From an uncultured Eggerthellaceae bacterium (GTDB lineage: Bacteria > Actinomycetota > Coriobacteriia > Coriobacteriales > Eggerthellaceae): a DNA stretch of 6,320 bases. The position numbers were made by a program, and so were the translations under genes. Under the pieces are notes generated by a model. That model was not told the DNA's origin and did no database searches. It worked only from the letters and a program-made list of their open reading frames with translations. Location: NCBI GenBank assembly GCA_934630905.1, contig CAKTXN010000098.1, forward strand, positions 1 through 6,320, given 5' to 3'. Positions 1 through 5,282 of the stretch are shown here, piece by piece. Position 1 is the stretch's first letter. Each line of letters opens with the position of its first letter.

Positions 1-214
1 GCGCAAGATTGACCACAATTTTATCACCCGGCATGGAAAATCCACTGCTCCGCAAAGCAGCACGCACCCGTTCGCGCGCCTCTTGAATGGCAGCATCTGT
101 CATGCCAACGATAGTAAAGCCTGGCAAACCCTGAGATATAACGACCTCGACCTCAACGGGCAATGCCTCAACGCCAACGATGGTCGCGGAATGGACGCTG
201 CATTGGCAAATCAT
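1..214 (-). CDS. comM: ComM/YifB family Mg-chelatase-like ATPase, N-terminal part (cut by window edge)
   Basis: The 71 visible codons encode the N-terminal domain of the YifB/ComM family, AAA+ proteins of the magnesium-chelatase type. In naturally transformable bacteria ComM acts as a helicase promoting branch migration during integration of transformed DNA. The family signature is clear by eye: a VEVEVVISQGLPGFTIVG stretch near residues 20-37, then DAAIQEARERVRAAL near 40-54 and a KIVVNLA end at about 65-71. The AAA+ core with its Walker motifs would lie beyond base 1 and cannot be seen. The ATG lies 2 nt after the yraN stop codon, so translation is probably coupled; only a weak G-rich ribosome-binding site precedes it. 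The yraN-comM order (often followed by dprA) is common in Gram-positive bacteria. Family assignment is confident. A role in transformation here is not shown by the sequence, since many non-transformable bacteria also carry yifB. Confidence 0.92.
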   Translation of the reverse strand, partial: MICQCSVHSATIVGVEALPVEVEVVISQGLPGFTIVGMTDAAIQEARERVRAALRSSGFSMPGDKIVVNLA

Positions 215-216
215 GA

Positions 217-615
217 CTAGTCTACCCCGAACGCATTGATGTGATGGCGCAGCGTTGCTTTATTCTTGCCCAGAACAAGAATGCCAATCACGTCAAAGCG
301 AAAACGCATTTCTCCGCAATCTGAATCGCGCAGATAATATGCGGATATCTTTTCGTATCGATCGCGCTTTTCCTTGGTGATTGCTTCTTCGGGAAATCCT
401 TTATCTATGTCAGAACGGGTTTTGACCTCGACAAACACCAGCATGTCTTCGTCAAATGCAATGATGTCAGCCTCGCCTGCGGGGCAATGCCAATTTCGCT
501 CGATGATTTGATAGCCATGCCGCTCGAGAAATTTCGCTGCAGCATCCTCGCCTTTTTTGCCCAGCTCAATGCGCTCGTCCTTTTCCTGATCAACAGCGGT
601 TTCAAGTTCTTCCAT
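217..615 (-). CDS. yraN: YraN family (UPF0102) nuclease-like protein
   Basis: This 132-residue protein belongs to the UPF0102/YraN family, whose fold resembles Holliday-junction resolvases and restriction-type nucleases; its cellular role is poorly defined. Family motifs appear in order: LGKKGEDAA (about residues 18-26), RNW followed by GEADIIA (40-53), VFVEVKTR (60-67) and RFDVIGI (106-112). The D50, E63 and K65 residues match the D-(E/Q)xK metal-binding pattern of PD-(D/E)XK nucleases, so the site looks intact. Length is typical; the first 15 or so residues are a charged, non-conserved extension. The start at 615 is supported by a strong AGGAGAAGG ribosome-binding site just upstream, although that site is predicted to be buried in a hairpin (see 615-645). 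It is followed at 2 nt by comM and preceded by a 250-bp spacer after rnhB. No signal peptide or membrane segment is visible. Confidence 0.93.
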   Translation of the reverse strand: MEELETAVDQEKDERIELGKKGEDAAAKFLERHGYQIIERNWHCPAGEADIIAFDEDMLVFVEVKTRSDIDKGFPEEAITKEKRDRYEKISAYYLRDSDCGEMRFRFDVIGILVLGKNKATLRHHINAFGVD

Positions 616-645
616 AATCCTTCTCCTTTCGACAGGAGAAGATTA
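615..645 (-). promoter_or_regulatory. Hairpin sequestering the yraN ribosome-binding site
   Basis: In the minus-strand transcript, TAATC-TTCTCCT and AGGAGAA-G-GATTA can pair. They form a 12-bp stem with one bulged G and a six-base loop (GTCGAA). The right arm contains the whole Shine-Dalgarno sequence AGGAGAAGG, and the stem ends on the A of the yraN ATG. There is no T-run after it, so it is not an intrinsic terminator. Pairing is read directly; a role in limiting or temperature-gating translation is inference. Confidence 0.55.
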
Positions 646-656
646 CGAAAGCGCGT

Positions 657-768
657 TGACAAAAACCTATCAAGGCGGAGCATTTCGCTATCAAAAAGCT
701 ATCAAATCAGAGTAAAACGATGACAAAAAGCTACAAAATAATGACAGGGGCGCATAAAAAAGCAGAGC
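657..768. repeat. Four 32-bp-period A-tract repeats in the rnhB-yraN spacer
   Basis: Three related 16-mers start at 657, 689 and 721, exactly 32 bp apart: TGACAAAAACCTATCA, TATCAAAAAGCTATCA and TGACAAAAAGCTACAA. A weaker fourth copy at 753 keeps only the A-tract and AGC. Extra short A-tracts near 705, 715 and 736 fall about 10-11 bp apart between the units, the phasing expected of intrinsically curved DNA. The 32-bp spacing is three helical turns, so the units face the same side of the helix. They may be a curved upstream element or repeated protein sites for yraN; no function is shown. Confidence 0.5.
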
Positions 769-807
769 GCGTCAAAATCAGTCAAATAGAACAACCCGCA
801 CACGCGC

Positions 808-835
808 GTTATACTCGCAGCGTCACACGAACTAA
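808..835 (-). promoter_or_regulatory. Weak candidate promoter for yraN-comM
   Basis: On the minus strand a TATAAC hexamer (808-813) lies 16 bp downstream of TTAGTT (830-835), giving a -10 like box with a poor -35. It sits in the spacer after the rnhB stop and would give a leader of nearly 190 nt that includes the A-tract repeats and the hairpin before yraN. No better spaced pair was found closer to yraN, and transcription continuing from rnhB is equally possible. Confidence 0.25.
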
Positions 836-865
836 TAAACGCAAGACACGGGGAGCGCACGGGCG

Positions 866-1696
866 TTAGAACAACGTTTCCTGCAGGAAAGAATGGCAGA
901 AACTCACACGATGATAGGGCGTCAATCCGTACGCGCGAATCGCCTCGATATGGGCGGCACTCGCATAACCTTTGCACTGTTCCCAGCCGTATTGCGGGTA
1001 TTCCTGCGCAAGGGAAACCATAAGCGCGTCACGCTCAACTTTCGCAACAACGCTCGCGGCGGCAATGCTTGCACATTTTGCATCGCCCTTTACAATATTG
1101 CGTTCACGTTTATCGAAATGCAGCGGATTGCCGTCAAGCAAAAGAAGATCAACGTCAAACCCTTGCTGTTCAATGGCCGCAACCGCTTTCGAAAAGGCGC
1201 AGATAAGCGATGCCGTCATGCCTTGCGCATCGATCTCATGGGGCTGCACATACTGCACCGTCCACGCAAGAGCAACTTCTTTGATCTGGCGCGCCACCTC
1301 TTCGCGCTGCGCAGCATCAAGCTGTTTCGAGTCATTCAGCATTGCAATATGCGGTTCGTCAGGCAAAATAACGGCACCAACCGCCAAAGGACCTGCAACT
1401 GAGCCGCGCCCTACCTCGTCAAGTCCAACGAATACCGAAGCTTCGCATTCATCAGCAAATGAACGCTGGAACGCATACAGGCCCTCTAAGCGCTTTTGCT
1501 CCGCTGCTTCTTTTTCAATACGCTTGCGAGCAGTATTCAATGCAGACACAACGCCTTTGCGCGTGTCCGCCTTAAGAGATCGCTCCAAAGAAGGAAAGGT
1601 GGATGCATTGGCGCACGCCAACATCGCGCGAATCTCTTCGACTGTTTGCGCATGACCAGTTGCACTTTGTCCTACACCGCGAATTGCGCGTGCCAT
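866..1696 (-). CDS. rnhB: Ribonuclease HII with N-terminal extension
   Basis: RNase HII cleaves the RNA strand of RNA/DNA hybrids and removes single ribonucleotides from DNA. The four metal-binding residues are present: D93 and E94 in GLDEVGRG, D188 in LLLLDGN and D205 in KGDAK. Other family motifs are NDSKQL (121-126), ASIAAASVVAKVERD (209-223 region), YPQYGW and the C-terminal HKGY-like CKGY (241-244), followed by YHRVSF. The catalytic domain starts near residue 87. The first 85 or so residues form an extension, with TVEEIRAML and DTRKGV segments resembling the extended RnhB of Bacillus. I chose the ATG at 1696 (276 residues), preceded by a GGAAGG ribosome-binding site. A longer reading frame reaches 1822, but that stretch holds two terminator hairpins with T-runs and has no family similarity. 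The neighbours rplS upstream and yraN downstream match the usual bacterial order, but lepB, often found between rplS and rnhB, is missing. Confidence 0.95.
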   Translation of the reverse strand: MARAIRGVGQSATGHAQTVEEIRAMLACANASTFPSLERSLKADTRKGVVSALNTARKRIEKEAAEQKRLEGLYAFQRSFADECEASVFVGLDEVGRGSVAGPLAVGAVILPDEPHIAMLNDSKQLDAAQREEVARQIKEVALAWTVQYVQPHEIDAQGMTASLICAFSKAVAAIEQQGFDVDLLLLDGNPLHFDKRERNIVKGDAKCASIAAASVVAKVERDALMVSLAQEYPQYGWEQCKGYASAAHIEAIRAYGLTPYHRVSFCHSFLQETLF

Positions 1697-1716
1697 GTTC
1701 ACCGATTCCTTCCCGT

Positions 1717-1748
1717 AAAAAACAATGCCCGCACGTTGCGCGGGCATT
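1717..1748 (-). terminator. Intrinsic terminator just before rnhB (third in series)
   Basis: On the minus strand AATGCCCGC and GCGGGCATT form a perfect 9-bp GC-rich stem around a 7-nt loop, followed by GTTTTTT. This is a textbook rho-independent terminator. Only about 20 nt separate its T-run from the rnhB ATG, so it terminates transcripts coming from rplS immediately upstream of rnhB. Confidence 0.85.
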
Positions 1749-1843
1749 GAAGCGTGTGAAAAAAAGCGGTCCAAGTTCCCATCCGAGACCATGAACCGCT
1801 CTTGCGCACGTTGTGCGAGCATAGAAGCGTGCGTAAAAAGGCT
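1731..1843. repeat. Imperfect 38-bp direct repeat spanning the terminator cluster
   Basis: Bases 1731-1768 and 1806-1843 align without gaps at roughly 80 percent identity, with a 75-bp offset. Both begin GCACGTTG and share GAAGCGTG followed by an A-run. Each copy contains the T-run of one terminator and the start of the next hairpin (minus strand), which suggests a duplicated terminator segment. In the copy nearer rplS the hairpin arms have decayed to short GCTC/GAGC and GCAC/GTGC pairings. Confidence 0.6.
1759..1800 (-). terminator. Intrinsic terminator between rplS and rnhB (second in series)
   Basis: On the minus strand AGCGGTTCA pairs with TGGACCGCT (9 bp, one G-U) around an 18-nt loop and is followed at once by a run of seven T. 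The stem and T-run fit a rho-independent terminator. It lies upstream of the rnhB start chosen here and inside the longer alternative frame, which argues against that longer start. Confidence 0.75.
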
Positions 1844-1859
1844 TACTTAAATGCCTTTT
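1835..1859 (-). terminator. Intrinsic terminator overlapping the rplS stop codon (first in series)
   Basis: On the minus strand AAAAGGC pairs with GCCTTTT around a 10-nt loop, with the T-run continuing from the right arm. The left arm lies in the last codons of rplS (the EKAF region) and the stop codon is in the loop. The stem has only three G-C pairs, so by itself it may be a modest terminator. Confidence 0.55.
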
Positions 1860-2190
1860 CCTTAATTTTAGCAGCCTTGCCAACCTTCTTACGGATGTAG
1901 TACAGCTTAGCACGACGAACCTGACCACGACGAGCAATCTCGATGCGCTCGATCTTCGGAGAATGAACCGGGAAGGTACGCTCAACACCAACGTTGAAGC
2001 TAATCTTACGAACCGTGAAGGTCTCACGAGCACCAGCGCCCTGGCGACGAATGACATCGCCCTGGAACACCTGGATACGTTCGCGGTTACCTTCGGTAAT
2101 GCGATAGTGAACCTTAACGTTGTCGCCAACGACGAAATCAGGAATGTCCTGCTTGATCTGCTGTTGCTCGATTGCGCGAATGATATCCAT
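1843..2190 (-). CDS. rplS: 50S ribosomal protein L19
   Basis: This 115-residue protein is L19, a large-subunit protein at the interface with the 30S subunit. Near the N-terminus FVVGDNVKVHYRITEGN (residues 19-35) is followed by ERIQVFQGDVI (37-47) and FTVRKISFNVGVERTFPVHSP (58-78). The C-terminal part has the RRGQVRRAKLYYIR block (88-101) and a lysine-rich tail. Length is normal. The ATG at 2190 has a GAGGG ribosome-binding site about 8 nt upstream. In most bacteria rplS closes the rpsP-rimM-trmD operon; here its upstream neighbour is a metabolic synthetase gene, and a promoter-like sequence lies in between, so it appears to be a single-gene unit. It ends in a series of three terminator-like structures. 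Confidence 0.98.
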   Translation of the reverse strand: MDIIRAIEQQQIKQDIPDFVVGDNVKVHYRITEGNRERIQVFQGDVIRRQGAGARETFTVRKISFNVGVERTFPVHSPKIERIEIARRGQVRRAKLYYIRKKVGKAAKIKEKAFK

Positions 2191-2252
2191 TTTCTAATCC
2201 CTCTATATCTATTTCTTAGCCATTAGCTATTTCATTACAGACACGATTGGAA

Positions 2253-2281
2253 ATTATATCGCGTCACCTGGCTCAACGCAA
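2253..2281 (-). promoter_or_regulatory. Candidate rplS promoter
   Basis: On the minus strand a perfect TATAAT (2253-2258) lies 17 bp downstream of TTGCGT (2276-2281), a partial -35 match. The start of transcription would be near 2246, giving a leader of about 55 nt to the rplS ATG at 2190. The leader holds only a small TAGC/GCTA hairpin. The perfect -10, ideal spacing and location make this the best promoter candidate in the window. Confidence 0.6.
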
Positions 2282-2324
2282 GAAAAACTATCTGCTTTTT
2301 TCAAAAGATGCAAGTTTCGTAATT

Positions 2325-2369
2325 ATTCGGCAATCCACGATGTCTATCTGCGGAAACAGATTGCCGAAT
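2325..2369 (-). other. 11-bp perfect inverted repeat after the acyl-CoA synthetase gene
   Basis: ATTCGGCAATC (2325-2335) and GATTGCCGAAT (2359-2369) are exact inverted copies flanking a 23-nt loop, starting 12 bp past the synthetase stop codon. In RNA this would be a stable hairpin, but neither strand has a T-run after it. It may be a terminator without a U-tail, a 3' end stabiliser or an operator for rplS. The strand given is that of the flanking genes. Confidence 0.45.
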
Positions 2370-2380
2370 TCTGTATCTTC

Positions 2381-4054
2381 TTAGTCTACCACGCCATCCT
2401 GCGTACGAATCTGCTTGCGTTTAATTTTACCACCCACCGTTTTAGGCAACTCATCAACAAACTCAACAATACGCGGATACTTATACGGAGCCGTTGTGTG
2501 CTTCACGTGGTTCTGAAGCTCTTTCACGAGCTCATCGGACGGTTCATAGCCTTTCGCAAGCACAATGGTCGCTTTGACCACTTTGCCGCGAATAGGATCA
2601 GGCGCCGCAGTAACAGCGCACTCCACAACCGCGGGATGCGCAACCAAAGCGCTTTCAACCTCGAAAGGCCCAATGCGGTATCCAGAGCATTTAATCACGT
2701 CGTCGTTTCGGCCCACGAAGAAGCAATACCCATCGGAGTCGCGCCATGCCATATCGTGAAGGTTATAGTACTCGCCGCCCACTGCTTCGGCTGTTTTTTC
2801 CGGATTATGATAATACCCAACAAACAATCCCGGAGGATACGCCTCTTTCAGACCCGTAACGCAAATAGCGCCTTCTTCACCGTCTTCAACTTCGCAGCCG
2901 TTATCATCAAGCAGCTTGGTGTTCAAAAGCGGAGAAGGCTTGCCCATCGAGCCAGGTCGAGGCTCAATCCACGGATACGTTGCCAAAAGCACGGGTCCTT
3001 CGGTCTGGCCGAAGCCTTCGCGAATCTTTTTGCCCGTCAGGCGCTCCCACTGAATAGTTACCTCGGCATTAAGCGGCTCGCCTGCCGTGGCGAAGTTCTG
3101 AATGCTTGAAAGATCATATGACGCAACGTCTTCTTGCAGCATGAAGCGATACATAGTAGGCGGCGCGCAAAACGTGGTGAGCTGGTAATCCTGCATGTGT
3201 TGCAACAGCTTTGCCGGAATGAATTTATCCATGTCGTAGCAGAAAACCGTAGCACCGGCAATCCACTGGCCGTAAATCTTGCCCCAGCCAAACTTTGCCC
3301 AACCGGAATCAGTCACAGACATATGCAGCTTATTTTCCTGAACTTGCTGCCAATACTTGGCGGTAAGAATGTGGCCCAAGGGATGTGCGAAATTATGCAT
3401 AACGGCCTTGGGGTTGCCCGTGGTGCCGCTCGTGAAATAAATGAGCATGATATCTTTGCTGGTCACGCCCGCGTCACCCGTGGGACGCTCGAACGATTCG
3501 CTTTCGTTTTCAATCAGCGAATCGAAGGAAATCCAGCCCTCACGCTGACCATCAACAAGAATCGTGTTCTTGATAGAAGGAGCTTCGACCAGCGCCTCTT
3601 CTGTCTGTTCAACAACGTAAGGATCGTTCACGCACACCATTGCTTTTACATCGGCGCTGTTGGCACGATAGGAAATATCCTTCTTCGTGAGCTGCAATGT
3701 TGCAGGGATAATAGTCGCTCCCAGCTTGCACAACGCCGTAGCAACAATCCAGTACTCCCAGCGGCGGCGCAAAATGCACAGCACAACATCACCCTTGCCA
3801 ATGCCCAACCCGCGAAAAGCGTTTGCTGCCTTATTCGACAAACGCGCGATATCGGTAAACGTGAACGTACGCTCCTCGCCTGCATCGTTGCACCACAAAA
3901 GCGCCTTCTTATGAGGTTCGACAGCTGCCCATTCGTCAACAACGTCAAAACCGAAATTGAACGCCTCGGGCACATTTATCTTGAAATTCTCGTAGAAATC
4001 CTCGTAGGAATCAAAATCAATTCGGGGACAGTACTTCTTAAGGATGTGATCCAT
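2381..4054 (-). CDS. AMP-forming acyl-CoA synthetase, medium/branched-chain (MACS) type
   Basis: This 557-residue cytosolic enzyme belongs to the ANL superfamily, joining a carboxylic acid to CoA through an acyl-AMP intermediate. Visible motifs are the P-loop YFTSGTTGNPKAV (206-218), the GEP loop (325-327), GFGQTEG (347-353), the invariant D434 in HDMAW, the hinge region GRNDDVIKCSGYRIGP (448-463) and the catalytic lysine K543 in KTVGGKIKR. Length is full. The start region SYEDFYENFKINVPE and the DSGWAKFGWGKIYGQWIAG block (249-267) resemble, from memory, the Methanosarcina acetivorans enzyme that prefers 2-methylbutyrate, so a branched or medium-chain acid is likelier than acetate; the substrate is not proven. 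The usual TGD before the hinge reads LHD here. An AAAGG ribosome-binding site lies 8 nt before the ATG. It follows a helix-turn-helix/cupin regulator by 54 bp and lies downstream of 2-oxoacid:ferredoxin oxidoreductase genes, suggesting a shared acyl-CoA/2-oxoacid pathway. Confidence 0.92.
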   Translation of the reverse strand: MDHILKKYCPRIDFDSYEDFYENFKINVPEAFNFGFDVVDEWAAVEPHKKALLWCNDAGEERTFTFTDIARLSNKAANAFRGLGIGKGDVVLCILRRRWEYWIVATALCKLGATIIPATLQLTKKDISYRANSADVKAMVCVNDPYVVEQTEEALVEAPSIKNTILVDGQREGWISFDSLIENESESFERPTGDAGVTSKDIMLIYFTSGTTGNPKAVMHNFAHPLGHILTAKYWQQVQENKLHMSVTDSGWAKFGWGKIYGQWIAGATVFCYDMDKFIPAKLLQHMQDYQLTTFCAPPTMYRFMLQEDVASYDLSSIQNFATAGEPLNAEVTIQWERLTGKKIREGFGQTEGPVLLATYPWIEPRPGSMGKPSPLLNTKLLDDNGCEVEDGEEGAICVTGLKEAYPPGLFVGYYHNPEKTAEAVGGEYYNLHDMAWRDSDGYCFFVGRNDDVIKCSGYRIGPFEVESALVAHPAVVECAVTAAPDPIRGKVVKATIVLAKGYEPSDELVKELQNHVKHTTAPYKYPRIVEFVDELPKTVGGKIKRKQIRTQDGVVD

Positions 4055-4109
4055 TGATAAAACCTTTCAGGGCAAGCCTTCGTGCTAAAAACTTGCTATA
4101 TCGTTTCAG

Positions 4110-4667
4110 CTATTCAGCGATAAACGTCACGAAGCGCGCTTCTTCATCACCGCCGCAACGCTGACCGTGGGGATACGTAGGGTTGAAATAGATGCAATCT
4201 CCTTCGTTTAAGACGAATTCCTTATCACACCAGTTCACGATAACCGTTCCCTTGACTACCAAGTTAAATTCCTGACCGCTGTGCGTTACCAGCTTTGCCG
4301 GTTCATCGGAAGGATGCAGAACAACCAACAGCGGCTGCATGATCTTTCCGGTGTAACGCCAGGCCAGATCCTCGTAATAGTACCCAGGATAGCGATCGAC
4401 TTCCTTGCCCTGTCCCTTGCGGACAATCTGATACGTATCAAGCTTCGCAGCAGTGCCCGTAAGGATCTCGGTAAATTCAATGTTGAACTTACGCGCAAGA
4501 TGATAAATCGCCGAAATGGGCACGTCTTCACCCGTTTCTTCCCACTTACGATAGGTTTCAACGGGAACACCGAGTTCAGCAGCCATGTCCTCTACGGACA
4601 CATCGCAGGACTCGCGAAGACCCTCAATACGAAGACCAATTTCGCGCATCTCTGTGACGTCGGACAT
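4110..4667 (-). CDS. XRE-type helix-turn-helix regulator with C-terminal cupin domain
   Basis: This 185-residue protein joins an XRE DNA-binding domain (about residues 8-67; the VSVEDMAAELGVPVETYRKWE segment is the helix-turn-helix) to a small cupin barrel (about 110-183). The cupin half shows HSGQEFNLVVKGTVIV near 129-144 and GDCIYFNPTYPHG near 156-168, with H129, E133 and H167 as possible metal or ligand contacts. Such two-domain proteins are cytosolic regulators in which the cupin is thought to sense a small molecule. I start at 4667 because AAGGAG lies 6 nt before that ATG, whereas the in-frame ATG at 4673 directly abuts the ribosome-binding site. The gene sits between the oxidoreductase gamma subunit and the acyl-CoA synthetase, all on one strand, so it probably controls this pathway in response to a 2-oxoacid, acid or CoA ester. 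The ligand is not known. A perfect palindrome lies upstream. Confidence 0.9.
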   Translation of the reverse strand: MSDVTEMREIGLRIEGLRESCDVSVEDMAAELGVPVETYRKWEETGEDVPISAIYHLARKFNIEFTEILTGTAAKLDTYQIVRKGQGKEVDRYPGYYYEDLAWRYTGKIMQPLLVVLHPSDEPAKLVTHSGQEFNLVVKGTVIVNWCDKEFVLNEGDCIYFNPTYPHGQRCGGDEEARFVTFIAE

Positions 4668-4673
4668 AATCAT

Positions 4674-4679
4674 CTCCTT
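4674..4679 (-). promoter_or_regulatory. Ribosome-binding site that fixes the regulator start
   Basis: AAGGAG on the minus strand is 6 nt from the ATG at 4667 and 0 nt from the in-frame ATG at 4673. Normal spacing therefore selects the second ATG, giving a protein starting MSDV. Confidence 0.75.
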
Positions 4680-4686
4680 TTCTCAC

Positions 4687-4707
4687 GGGCACCGCTCGCG
4701 AGCGCCC
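4687..4707. other. GC-rich palindromic hairpin between gamma subunit and regulator genes
   Basis: The 12-bp perfect palindrome CGCTCGCGAGCG (4693-4704) lies within a longer GGGC...GCCC stem. On the plus strand the hairpin is followed by TGTTTTT, so it could stop antisense transcription. On the minus strand no T-run follows, so it is not an evident terminator for the operon. It may be an mRNA processing or stability element, or an operator for the adjacent XRE-cupin protein. A smaller inverted repeat, CAGGCTTGAACCTG, lies at 4726-4739. The whole 81-bp gap is otherwise featureless. Confidence 0.45.
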
Positions 4708-4748
4708 TGTTTTTACCTTTATCTCCAGGCTTGAACCTGAAATCCCTC

Positions 4749-5282
4749 TTATGCTTGGATTCCCAGTTCAAGTGCCTTTTTGTTCAAAGCAACCATTGCC
4801 TGCTTCTTAGCGGGAACCACGTGGTCGATAGCCGCATCAAGGGACTCGCGTGCGCAGAAGTTCGTAAGCGCCCACAGCTTGCCCACCAATACAATGTTGG
4901 CAAGACCCTTTAGACCCTCTTTTTCCGCCATTTCAGTAGCGGGAAGCGCAACTACGGTGATATCAGCGCATTCTTTCATATTCAGAACCAACGTCGAATC
5001 GACAACCACAATGCCACCGGGAGCAACCGTGTCGATGAACTTATCGTAAGACGGCTGATTCATGACAATCAGCGCATTTGGATCCATAACCAATGGCGAG
5101 CCAATGGGTTCATCGGAAAGCGTAACCGAGCAGCTTGCCGTACCGCCACGCATTTCGGGACCGTACGATGGAAGCCACGAAAGCTCGCGATCTTCCACCA
5201 AACCTGCGGAAGCAATCACTTTGCCTGCGAACAAAATACCCTGACCGCCGAAACCGGCCAGAATCGATCTGATCTCGCGCAT
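4749..5282 (-). CDS. 2-oxoacid:ferredoxin oxidoreductase, gamma subunit
   Basis: This 177-residue protein is the gamma (KorC/VorC/PorC-type) subunit of a cytosolic ferredoxin-dependent 2-oxoacid oxidoreductase, which oxidatively decarboxylates a 2-oxoacid to acyl-CoA and CO2, or runs in reverse. The family opening GFGGQGI (residues 10-16) is followed by LPSYGPEMRGGTASC (37-51), MNQPSYDKF (74-82) and ANIVLVG (128-134). Length is usual for a separate gamma subunit. Its ATG overlaps the stop codon of the thiamine-diphosphate subunit gene as TAATG, and a full AAGGAGGT ribosome-binding site lies 8 nt upstream, so it is translationally coupled. The motifs do not separate 2-oxoglutarate, branched-chain and other 2-oxoacid types. 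The neighbouring branched-chain-like acyl-CoA synthetase makes a 2-oxoisovalerate type plausible but unproven. Confidence 0.93.
   Translation of the reverse strand: MREIRSILAGFGGQGILFAGKVIASAGLVEDRELSWLPSYGPEMRGGTASCSVTLSDEPIGSPLVMDPNALIVMNQPSYDKFIDTVAPGGIVVVDSTLVLNMKECADITVVALPATEMAEKEGLKGLANIVLVGKLWALTNFCARESLDAAIDHVVPAKKQAMVALNKKALELGIQA

Noticed and set aside
616..865. Small gene or CRISPR-like array in the rnhB-yraN spacer
   Set aside because: The repeats are too short and degenerate for CRISPR, there are no unique spacers of normal length, and no open frame with a ribosome-binding site is seen.
893..1655. Two overlapping plus-strand frames (893-1402 and 972-1655)
   Set aside because: Both lie opposite the rnhB coding sequence, whose catalytic residues are intact; no family features are seen in the plus-strand translations.
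1697..1822. Longer RNase HII frame starting at 1822 (42 extra residues)
   Set aside because: The extra stretch lies over two terminator hairpins with T-runs, contains a direct repeat in DNA, lacks RnhB similarity, and the ATG at 1696 has a plausible ribosome-binding site.
1572..2129. 185-codon minus-strand frame overlapping rplS and rnhB out of frame
   Set aside because: It covers two real genes and the terminator cluster in another frame, and the translation is low-complexity, rich in arginine, leucine and serine.
3134..4057. 307-codon open frame on the plus strand opposite the acyl-CoA synthetase
   Set aside because: It is the antisense shadow of a full-length, motif-complete synthetase; its translation is arginine- and asparagine-rich with no recognisable domain.
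4055..4109. Possible GCAAG/CTTGC hairpin between the regulator and synthetase genes
   Set aside because: Only 5 bp with a 15-nt loop and no T-run after the right arm; not distinguishable from chance, and the genes are probably co-transcribed.
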